Below are positions 8,188 through 15,410 of a stretch of DNA of 47,514 nt, one piece after another. A program made the position numbers and the translations under genes. The notes under the pieces were generated by a model, which was given only the letters and a program-made list of their open reading frames with translations, searched no databases and was not told the DNA's origin. The DNA is from Candidatus Anammoxibacter sp. Its GTDB lineage: Bacteria > Planctomycetota > Brocadiia > Brocadiales > Anammoxibacteraceae. Each line of letters starts with the position of its first letter. The first letter of the stretch is position 1. The stretch is taken from contig JAIQZQ010000077.1 in assembly GCA_021777105.1 (NCBI GenBank), forward strand, positions 1-47,514. The letters run 5' to 3'.

Positions 8188-9521
8188 TTAAAAATGGTAT
8201 TTAGCGCCTAAATATAATAGGAACCCATTGACTTCAAGTTTGCTATTTTCAAAGAAACCGCCAACAAGATCGCTTTCATTAACTCTTTCAGTTGAGCCCA
8301 CGCCTATAACGGTTGATATGTCGAATTCCCATTGTTCAAATTTATGGCTATATCCGGCTGTGACAAAATGTTCTAATATTCCGGGCGCTACAGGCAGTAG
8401 TGTTTCATCTTTCATGGGATTTTCATCAAAAAGGTAGCCTAAACGAATAGCTCTGTTTTTATTAATCAAACGTTCATAACCAAACCGGAATGATAACACC
8501 TTGTCCCAATTAACAGGAAAGACGTCGTTAATAACAGGCCCAAGCATCTTATTAAAAGCTTCATTATTGCCGTCGGTTAATTCCATGTCGAGTCTATCAA
8601 AAGCCGACGATCAATTATACCAAAGCAGATCAAATAGAAATGTGTTGCATTGCCCGCTTTATGAGAGACGACTACGCCTATCGACCTGGGATATTCATAA
8701 TTTGTTTTAAAATCGTATTCCGCGTCTCTGTCTGTTAACAAACGGGCTCCGCCAAGTTCAACAGGCAGGGTTAAATCAGCGTCGCCGTTTAGAGTTGTCT
8801 TTGATTCACTGACAAACGACAGGCCCAGTGTTGTGTTTTCTGAAATCTTATACTGCGCGCCTAAAGTATAAGAAAAGCTTATATCTCCCACGCTATCAAC
8901 ATCGCCAATAAAGTTAACACCTTGAAAAGCTCCGGTCTGCATGGTTAACGGCATTTCAAGCGATAATTGTTGAAAGGACGGGCCAACCGCAAAACCTATT
9001 GACAGCTTTTTAGTCGCTTTATAGGAGAATGCGGTCAATATGTTTAGTAATGAGACCCTTGAGAAATATTTTTGTTTGCCGAATGAGATGGACTCCGCGG
9101 TTATCTTGCGATCAGCGGAGTGATTAAGGTGGTAATCAGCTCCAAAACCGACGTGGGAAAACAGGCCTACGCCAAAGGCGAATTTGCTTAATTCTGATTT
9201 TTTGTATATGAAGGTAAATGTGGGGATATGGCTAAATTGATGTTTTGAATAATCAGAGCCTTGTTGATTCTCGTATTTTGTTTCAGGGTAAAAGGTTAAA
9301 AGGCTTGCTTCTATTGATTTGCCCGGCGGCATATTGACTAACGCGGCGGGGTTATCATGTATAAGAGCGCCGTTATCAGCGTTTGTTAAATTTGCGCCTC
9401 CTCTGCCGGCCGGAACAGGGTCTAAACTGTCTATTACAATGCCGTTGCAAAATGCAACTTTGGGATAGAGAAAAAGAGAGATGATAAACAGGTATTTCAG
9501 GCTATTCAAATTTAAATGCAT
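8188..9521 (-). pseudogene. Broken OmpP1/FadL-type outer-membrane porin gene
   Basis: Two overlapping minus-strand frames make one protein. The 5' part (9521 to about 8636) has a signal peptide (MHLNLNSLKYLFIISLFLYP...) and the OmpP1/FadL hallmark PAGRGGANLTNADNGALIHDNPA. The 3' part (about 8630 to 8188) ends in beta-barrel strands and a terminal Phe (GAKYHF). Joining them needs one extra T in the tattt run near 8631-8636, which restores FYFDLLWYN, followed immediately by an in-frame TGA at 8613-8611 and then SSAFDRLDMEL. In this family the stop falls where a tryptophan before Ser is usual, so a TGG-to-TGA change is likely. Two independent lesions within 25 bp argue for a real pseudogene. An intact protein of about 440 residues would have moved hydrophobic compounds or fatty acids across the outer membrane. 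Confidence 0.82.
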
Positions 9522-10097
9522 CTTTTAATTTTAGGTTCGGAAAGAAACAGACGATCATTATTTACAATAAATTTTAGAGAAGTATACCATATGCAATGTT
9601 TCATTCAACGATTAAAAGCGGATTACGCATATAAAGGCAAAAAGCAAAATCAAACCTAAGATCCAGCGCCTTGTCCCAGACTTTAATAAGTCCGCCCTTC
9701 GGGCTTTAAATCAAAAAAGCCCGCCGTAGGCGTTAATTTATTAGTGGAGTAAAACCTAATCAGGCTATCCGAGAACTGGAATTTCAGACATTTTCCAAGT
9801 CATAAGTCCTTTAATATTAACGGTTAGTTTTCAAGGTTTTGCATTCTCGGACACGCTGGTTAGGTTTGACCCTAAATGTCCTTACAGGCATCCAGCTTGT
9901 GATCAATTGAAACACAGGCAAGGATGCCTGTGCCGTTGCGACTCACTCAATGGAGAGTTGTCAATGTTTGTTCAAGTCTGAGACATTGAACAAATATTGT
10001 TTTTTTCAATGGCACGCTCTGTTCGAATCTCACATACACACACTACACCTTAGAGGAAAATCTAATAAATCTTTTGTAGAATATACACAAACAAATT
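9522..10097. other. Non-coding region between the porin pseudogene and the VWA gene
   Basis: No gene is supported. It contains several small palindromes: gcccttcgggc at 9694-9704, a terminator-like hairpin at 9713-9732, and an inverted repeat with arms acaggcatcc (9884-9893) and ggatgcctgt (9922-9931). A plus-strand frame at 9950-10294 runs into the VWA gene and has no protein-like composition. Confidence 0.6.
9713..9732 (-). terminator. Possible intrinsic terminator for the sigma/VWA operon
   Basis: Read on the minus strand the sequence is cgcctacggcgggcttttttg: a short stem (cgcc/ggcg, loop tac) followed by GGC and six Ts. The stem is short, and the site lies about 370 bp past the VWA stop codon, so this is tentative. 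Confidence 0.35.
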
Positions 10098-12248
10098 CTA
10101 TTTTATGGAGATTGCTAAACGAACAAGATTCAGGAATTCGTGGCGGTAGCCGAATTGATCATTGCCCATGGCCGGCATTGCCATTTGCAGGACATCATCA
10201 TATGCAAGGCTGCCGGTATAACCGCCGCCCCTTAAAAGCTGGGCAAAAGCGGCAACCGAGGCCGCAAATTGTGAATCAGCCGGGGCTTCATTAAAGCTGT
10301 TATATTCATTGGCGGTTGTTATCGGCGTTGTTAATAGCTTGCTTTGTTTTGCGTCAGGCAGTTTGTGGCGGATCTTTAAAAAACCGTATTCTTGTTCAAA
10401 TTCACTTTTCGCGCTATCTCCGGATTTGTTTTCCGCGTAACGGAAATCATCGACTTGTTTGTTTTTACTATCAACAGGGGTGAACTCATAAATAGCTGTA
10501 ACTGAATGCCCTGATCCAATATCGCCGGCGTCAATCTTGTCGTTATTAAAATCTTCGCGTTTTAACATCCTTGATTCATAACCAATTAAACGGTATTCAG
10601 CGATACGTTTCGGATTAAATTCGATCTGTATTTTTACATCTTTTGCAATAGGGAACAGTGTTGAGCCGGCTTCCTCAACCAATACTTTTCGGGCTTCATT
10701 AAGGTTGTCAATATACGCTGCATTGCCGTTTCCGTTTTGCGCCAGTTTCTGCATCAATGCGTCATTATAATTACCTTGGCCAAATCCAAGTATTGATAAA
10801 AATATACCTGTCTCTCTCTTTCGTTCAACAAAACTTTTTAACTCTTCCGGGTTGCGTATGCCAACATTAAAATCGCCGTCAGTGGCAAGAATGATGCGGT
10901 TAACGGCTTCTTTATTATAACTTGCCCGGGCCAGGGCATAAGCTTTTTCTATGCCTTCGCCACCGGCGGTTGAACCTCCCGCCAGCAATTGGTCTAGCGC
11001 GGCTAATATCTTCCCTTTATCTTTTACTTTTGTTGTTTCAAGAACGGTTCCCGCCGAGCCTGCGTATACTACAATAGCGACAGTGTCTTCGTCATTTAAA
11101 TTGTTCACCAACATCCGCATTGAGTTTTTTAACAGAGGCAGTTTGTCTTTTGCATTCATTGAGCCTGAGACGTCAATCAGAAACACAAGATTTGACATTA
11201 ATTTATCCTCTGGGATTATGTCGTAACCTTTAATGCCGATTTGCAGCAGTTTTCTGTCCTTATTCCATGGAGCTGGATAGATTGAGATATTAGGCTGAAA
11301 CGGTTTTGATCTATCATCAGGCACAGTATAATCATAATCAAAATAGTTAATCATCTCTTCAATCCTTACCGCATCCTTTTGTGGAAGCCGGCCACTGTTT
11401 AATTCTCTGCGAACAAATGAATATGACGCGGTATCAACATCAATTGAAAATGTTGACACCGGGTTTTCGGAAACCTGCTTCACGGGATTAGAAATAATAT
11501 GCTCAAATTTATCCCGGCCGACATCCTGGTATTCAGGATTAGGTTTGATATCAGCTGCTTTATAGGCTCCGCTAATTACAGGACTCTGCCTGCTTATATC
11601 CGCTTCGCTAAGAGGCGCAAAAATCGTTGAATCTTTCTTGCTTTTAAATGCCTTTGCAAAAAGTTTATCCTTAACCTTTAACCTTTTAGATAGAGAACCT
11701 GTTTCTCTTTGTTTTTTGGTTTCCATTTTTATCGAAACAGATCTGTCTGTTTTCGGTTTAGCTTCTATTCTGGTTGGTTCTTGTGGAGCTAATGCCCTTT
11801 TACTATTGCTATCCGGTATTAAGTCTTCATACTCGTCAAATTCACTATCTCTGTTAATTCTTTGATTAAGAAGATCATTTTGAGCGACAATTATATTATC
11901 AGGCGTATATTTAACATTGGAAAGATAATAAAACAGGCTATAACCTAAAATAGCCAAAAATGCAGTTACTCCACTTGCAATAACAAAGCGCTTCTTCATA
12001 ACACGTACTCCAAAAAAGGTATAAAAAATATTTGATATACCTGTTAGACGTGGTTCTTCTTCAATTCCTTTGAATTTTTTTTCATTAGCCGGAATATTTT
12101 GCTGTTTAATTTGATCAGGGGTTGCTTTAATCGGGATATTATGTTGATTAAATTCGTCGAGCGCGGCTTTAACCGCATTATTCCTGGCTGTTTGATCAGG
12201 CTCGGGAATTTGCATTTTCTGTAAAATATTTTTTATATCACGTTTCAT
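10098..12248 (-). CDS. Membrane-anchored VWA-domain protein, YfbK-like
   Basis: The first 85 residues are cytoplasmic in type, followed by one membrane helix (about 88-110) and a charged linker. A VWF_N-type region (about 240-345) precedes a von Willebrand factor A domain. The metal-dependent adhesion site is complete: DVSGS (D359, S361, S363), T427 in GGSTAGG and D457 in ATDGD. A C-terminal DUF3520-like domain runs from about 530 to 716. The order matches E. coli YfbK and relatives, which are often encoded with an ECF sigma factor. The start codon overlaps the sigma stop (TAATG), so the two are co-translated. The N-terminal cytoplasmic segment could bind the sigma factor as an anti-sigma (inference). 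Its ligand outside the membrane is unknown. Confidence 0.88.
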   Translation of the reverse strand: MKRDIKNILQKMQIPEPDQTARNNAVKAALDEFNQHNIPIKATPDQIKQQNIPANEKKFKGIEEEPRLTGISNIFYTFFGVRVMKKRFVIASGVTAFLAILGYSLFYYLSNVKYTPDNIIVAQNDLLNQRINRDSEFDEYEDLIPDSNSKRALAPQEPTRIEAKPKTDRSVSIKMETKKQRETGSLSKRLKVKDKLFAKAFKSKKDSTIFAPLSEADISRQSPVISGAYKAADIKPNPEYQDVGRDKFEHIISNPVKQVSENPVSTFSIDVDTASYSFVRRELNSGRLPQKDAVRIEEMINYFDYDYTVPDDRSKPFQPNISIYPAPWNKDRKLLQIGIKGYDIIPEDKLMSNLVFLIDVSGSMNAKDKLPLLKNSMRMLVNNLNDEDTVAIVVYAGSAGTVLETTKVKDKGKILAALDQLLAGGSTAGGEGIEKAYALARASYNKEAVNRIILATDGDFNVGIRNPEELKSFVERKRETGIFLSILGFGQGNYNDALMQKLAQNGNGNAAYIDNLNEARKVLVEEAGSTLFPIAKDVKIQIEFNPKRIAEYRLIGYESRMLKREDFNNDKIDAGDIGSGHSVTAIYEFTPVDSKNKQVDDFRYAENKSGDSAKSEFEQEYGFLKIRHKLPDAKQSKLLTTPITTANEYNSFNEAPADSQFAASVAAFAQLLRGGGYTGSLAYDDVLQMAMPAMGNDQFGYRHEFLNLVRLAISIK

Positions 12249-12790
12249 TATAGAACCTCTTTTTCACCAAAAAACTCTCTAAGAATCTTTTTTATCTGAA
12301 ATACTCTCCATGATATAGTTTTCTCGGCGCAATCCAGAATCGTTGCAGCCTCTTTATGGTTAAGGCCCTCGCTAAAGACGAGTATAGCCGTCTCTTTTAA
12401 CTTGGTTGGCAATCGGCCTATCAGCTTATGCAATTTTTCCGATAAAGAGATTTCGTCATCATTCTCATCGTATTTTACTTGAACCTCATCAATAGAGGTT
12501 GTCTCGTTTTGACGTATTTTCTCATTTTTTCTGGTAAAATCTTTTGCCGTGTTTATCGTAACACGGTATAACCATGTCTGAAATGCGGCTGCGGCTTTAA
12601 ATGTTTTTATATTGCCGGCAAGTTTTACAAAGACATCTTGTGTGATATCTTCGGCGTCTTCTTTTACGCCGATCCATCTATAGGAAATCTTATAAACAAA
12701 CATATAGTTTTGGTTAACAAGGGTCTCAAAAGCCGTTGAATCGCCTTCTTTTGCGCGGTTTATTAATTCAATATTTTCCAGGTTTTCCAT
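12248..12790 (-). CDS. ECF-type sigma-70 family RNA polymerase sigma factor
   Basis: A 180-residue protein with sigma region 2 (about 13-80, including EDAEDITQDVFVKL and FQTWLYRVTINTAKDF) and region 4 (about 120-175, LPTKLKETAILVFSEGLNHKEAATILDCAEKTISWRVFQIKK). There is no region 1 or 3, which is typical of extracytoplasmic-function factors. It is the first gene of a two-gene operon with the VWA protein. Its own control is probably autogenous; a CGTCTAAT-like -10 element lies just upstream on the minus strand. The target genes are unknown. Confidence 0.92.
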   Translation of the reverse strand: MENLENIELINRAKEGDSTAFETLVNQNYMFVYKISYRWIGVKEDAEDITQDVFVKLAGNIKTFKAAAAFQTWLYRVTINTAKDFTRKNEKIRQNETTSIDEVQVKYDENDDEISLSEKLHKLIGRLPTKLKETAILVFSEGLNHKEAATILDCAEKTISWRVFQIKKILREFFGEKEVL

Positions 12791-12832
12791 TTTTTTAATT
12801 GATTATGATATAGAATTACAATGGTTGCTACT

Positions 12833-12841
12833 TATTAGACG
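12833..12841 (-). promoter_or_regulatory. Possible ECF-type -10 element upstream of the sigma gene
   Basis: On the minus strand the sequence is cgtctaata, about 45 bp before the sigma start codon. Many ECF factors recognise a -10 element containing CGTC. I did not find a convincing GAAAC/GCAAC-type -35 box at the right distance, so the call is weak. Confidence 0.3.
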
Positions 12842-12984
12842 AATGAAAATTGAAAATCCTTTGAAAATTTTGAATTTTTTTCTGAACTCATCAAACAAAT
12901 TACGTTTTTGAGACATTACTACCTAGGCCAAAGCATATGATACCATTATTTTTACGCGATTTTTATCCCCTCGGGGGATAATTC

Positions 12985-13054
12985 TCACTAAGGCAGCTAA
13001 GCTGCCAAGTGTTCATTTATCACTAAAGCAGACAAGCTGCTCAGTGTTCATTTA
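12985..13054. repeat. Two tandem 35-bp repeats with internal hairpins
   Basis: Units 12985-13019 and 13020-13054 both begin tcactaa and end agtgttcattta, with four to six differences between them. Each contains a palindromic core (ggcagctaagctgcc in the first; a decayed form in the second) and CACT...AGTG outer arms. Two copies without distinct spacers do not make a CRISPR array. Confidence 0.7.
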
Positions 13055-13090
13055 TCACCATCCCCTAACCCCTCCCATCAATGGAGGGGG
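13054..13090 (-). repeat. Dispersed 37-bp C/G-rich repeat, copy 2 (inverted)
   Basis: This is the reverse complement of 6621-6657 with 3 mismatches. The two copies lie about 6.4 kb apart in opposite orientation and bracket the PhcR-like gene, the porin pseudogene and the sigma/VWA operon. Recombination between them would invert that segment. Confidence 0.75.
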
Positions 13091-13237
13091 AGTTAAAGGA
13101 AATATTTAAATTAAAAATAGTAGCTTTATTATTGGCCTCGGTAATATATTCGCTTATGTTTTCTTCAAATGCAATGAAATAAAACATGAACCCGGTTAAA
13201 CCGGATGTTTGCAATTGGCAATTGACGGTTGGAAACG

Positions 13238-13466
13238 TTGGTTCAATACGGAGTATTGTTTATGTGAGCGTATCTATTCAGCGTGATTTACACACCCCGT
13301 CCGCCAATCGGCGGCCACCCCTCTTTTTAGAGGGGATTTTAAATCGAATTTATTTCCACAAAGTCCCCTCTAATAAGAGGGGATTTAGGGGTGTGTATAG
13401 CCGCTTGGTGAAAACACGGCGAATAGATACACGTGAGCGCGGTTCAATTTATATACATTGAACCAA
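13238..13466. repeat. 229-bp foldback element with terminal inverted repeats
   Basis: The ends are exact 10-bp inverted repeats: ttggttcaat (13238-13247) and attgaaccaa (13457-13466). Inner inverted pairs follow: gtatctattc (13270-13279) with gaatagatac (13421-13430), and acacacccc-type sequence near 13290 with ggggtgtgt near 13389-13397. Two tcccctct...agagggga hairpins sit in the middle. There is no coding capacity. The structure resembles a MITE or other non-autonomous foldback element. Confidence 0.65.
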
Positions 13467-13566
13467 TGATTGATGAAAAGGAGATCATGCGGAAAATGCT
13501 TGAAATATATTAGGAGCGCTTCAATGCCGCTATTTGAGATGAAATTAAAAATTGATAACCATTCAA

Positions 13567-14667
13567 CTATGGCTTAAACTTGATTATAAATTCAGAGCCT
13601 TTATTTTCAACGGGATCAGTATTATTGCTATTGCCCTCAACAATCAGGTCTTGGTTTAGGCGTTTATATTCAATGTCGCCTTTCAGTTGATTTTTAACAA
13701 TGCCAAATATCAATTTCATGCCGAGTGTTTTCATGTTGGCTAAATCAATGTTATCAGGAATGCCAATGCCGTTATCGCTGAAAACAAGCTCAATATCTCC
13801 ATTCTTTATATGATGAATATAAATGCAAACTTTGCCTTTATTATCATTTGGAAACGCATATTTTATAGTGTTGCTTAATAGTTCATTTAGTATGAGCCCC
13901 AACGGCATGGCAAACTTTATATTAATTGGAACGTCCTTAACCTCAATTTCAAGGGTTATTTTATCAGAGTCGATCCGGTAACATTTAAACATGTCTAAAG
14001 CAATATTATTAATATATGAGCTAAAATCAATATTGGTTAAATCTTTTGAGTTGTAAAGCTTTTCATGCATAAGGGCCATTGTATGTATGCGATTGCAACT
14101 GTCGTCAAGGATGTTTTTACAACGGTCGTCTCCCATACTGTCGCTTTGCAGCTCTATAAAACTGTGAATAACGGCGAAGTTGTTCTTTACGCGATGATGA
14201 ACCTCTTTTATCAGAAGCTCTTTTTCCTCAAGAGATTGCATTATTTGTTTTTCCATTCTTTTTCGGTTTATTTCGTTTTTATGTATTTCAATTGCGTAGT
14301 GTATAGAATGTGTAATCAATTCAGCAGTTAATTTTGATTTAACAAGATAGTCAACGGCCCCGGATTTCATTGCTTTTACCGCAACATCTTCATCGCCTTT
14401 GCCTGTTAAAAATATAATAGGCGCGTCAATCCCCTTTTTCCTCACGGATGTAATCAAATCAAACCCATCCGCCGCGCCCAGGATGTAATCAAAAATACAA
14501 ACGTCATAATTCGAAAAGTCCATAAGAGTTAATGCTTCTGAAAAACTTGAGGCAGTGTCAATTCTGGAAACAAGAGACGGCATTCCTTCTTCTATATATT
14601 CTTTAACAATAGTTATGTCATCTTCATCATCATCAACTATTAATATTTTAAGGCCATTATCTTTCAT
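13567..14667 (-). CDS. Receiver-HisKA_2 histidine kinase (paralogue 1)
   Basis: Residues 5-120 are a receiver with D60 as phospho-acceptor (FDYILGAADG) and K110 near the end. A coiled linker leads to a HisKA_2 dimerisation segment, KEVHHRVKNNF (154-164, phospho-His H157/H158), and an HATPase domain with N-box LGLILNELLSNTIKYAF and G1 box DNGIGIP. It is cytoplasmic, with no membrane helix. Proteins of this type take phosphate from a partner kinase through the receiver and gate their own kinase. A lone Rcp1-like receiver is encoded only two bases upstream and is the natural partner. The gene at 22232-23392 is a paralogue with the same domain order. Confidence 0.9.
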   Translation of the reverse strand: MKDNGLKILIVDDDEDDITIVKEYIEEGMPSLVSRIDTASSFSEALTLMDFSNYDVCIFDYILGAADGFDLITSVRKKGIDAPIIFLTGKGDEDVAVKAMKSGAVDYLVKSKLTAELITHSIHYAIEIHKNEINRKRMEKQIMQSLEEKELLIKEVHHRVKNNFAVIHSFIELQSDSMGDDRCKNILDDSCNRIHTMALMHEKLYNSKDLTNIDFSSYINNIALDMFKCYRIDSDKITLEIEVKDVPINIKFAMPLGLILNELLSNTIKYAFPNDNKGKVCIYIHHIKNGDIELVFSDNGIGIPDNIDLANMKTLGMKLIFGIVKNQLKGDIEYKRLNQDLIVEGNSNNTDPVENKGSEFIIKFKP

Positions 14668-14669
14668 AA

Positions 14670-15131
14670 TTAATCCTCTATCGTTGGTAGTTCAACAATA
14701 CTAAACCAATATAACCCCAGGACTTTTACCGCTTCAACAAACTGTTCAAATTCAACAGGCTTTCTTATAAATGAATTTACACCGAGTTCATAACTGCGGA
14801 GTATATCTTCTTCTGTTTTTGATGTTGTGAGCACGATAACCGGTATGGTTTTCAGTGTAGGTTCTGATTTGATCTCTTTCAAAGCTTCGCGGCCGTCTTT
14901 CTTTGGCATATTTAGATCAAGCAGTATGATTCCAGGTCGTGGCGATTTTTGCGGATCTGTGTAATCGCCTCTGCGAAACAGATAATCTAAAAGATCTTCG
15001 CCATTCTTAACCCATTTTAGATTGTTAATTAATTTTGCTTCTTCAAGCGCGTCGTGTATTAACAGATAGTCGTCGTCATCATCTTCCGCGACTAAAATTG
15101 TGATAGTTTTAAGTTCTTTTTCCATTTTCAT
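14670..15131 (-). CDS. Rcp1-like single-domain response regulator
   Basis: A stand-alone receiver of 153 residues: acidic cluster EDDDDD (16-21), phospho-acceptor D72 in LLDLNMPKKDG, TTS after beta4, and KP near the end (IRKPVEF). The extended loop RRGDYTDPQKSPRPG before the acceptor strand is typical of Rcp1-family regulators that serve phytochrome-type kinases. The kinase upstream (15411-17741) has the matching bacteriophytochrome-like HisKA core, though a 279 bp gap separates them. It is followed two bases later by a receiver-HisKA_2 kinase, so the pair is co-translated. It has no output domain and must act by phosphotransfer or protein binding. Confidence 0.92.
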   Translation of the reverse strand: MKMEKELKTITILVAEDDDDDYLLIHDALEEAKLINNLKWVKNGEDLLDYLFRRGDYTDPQKSPRPGIILLDLNMPKKDGREALKEIKSEPTLKTIPVIVLTTSKTEEDILRSYELGVNSFIRKPVEFEQFVEAVKVLGLYWFSIVELPTIED

Positions 15132-15248
15132 TCCCCTTTCAGATAATATGCGTTAAAGTAACAATTTAGTTGTTTGAAAAATATGACGACGAATATACAT
15201 CGCAAAGGCGCTAATAGTTGTGATATGCCGTTAGATACTGGATTGTTA

Positions 15249-15271
15249 GTTTCATGTCTTCGACATGAAAC
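15249..15271. terminator. Perfect 10-bp-stem hairpin
   Basis: Arms gtttcatgtc and gacatgaaac surround a three-base loop (ttc), in the 279 bp gap between the HAMP/PAS kinase and the Rcp1-like gene. It is followed by A+T-rich DNA but no clean run of Ts on either strand. It may be a terminator, an mRNA-stabilising hairpin or an operator. Confidence 0.4.
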
Positions 15272-15410
15272 ATATTAAAAGTATACCAATATCCAGCATC
15301 TGGTAACCCGTAACCAGCATCTCTGCCGGCTGTCATTTACGAGTTTATCTTGTTTTTTAGGCTGTATAATTTTCAAAGGACTAAACTGATTCGCTTTAAA
15401 TTTATATTGC

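Larger units (their letters stand above)
12791..13566. other. Repeat-rich intergenic region
   Basis: This 776 bp region has no supported gene. From left to right it contains the sigma upstream region, a short palindrome (tcccctcggggga near 12966), two 35-bp tandem repeats (12985-13054), an inverted copy of the 37-bp repeat (13054-13090), a half-copy of the aatgaaataaa element (about 13138-13185) and a 229-bp foldback element (13238-13466). An open frame at 13186-13461 lies across the foldback element and is not a gene. Confidence 0.65.

Noticed and set aside
8611..8613. TGA read as Trp or selenocysteine in the porin gene
   Set aside because: The same gene also has a frameshift next to the TGA, and other genes here use TGA as a normal stop (for example cheX and the corrinoid gene). 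Recoding is not needed.
9950..10294. Plus-strand open frame over the 3' end of the VWA gene
   Set aside because: It mostly overlaps the well-supported VWA gene antisense, has no ribosome site and no protein-like domain.
12985..13054. Possible CRISPR array
   Set aside because: Only two adjacent 35-bp units without distinct spacers, and no cas genes.
13186..13461. 91-codon plus-strand frame
   Set aside because: It runs through the 229-bp foldback element; the apparent codons come from repeat hairpins.
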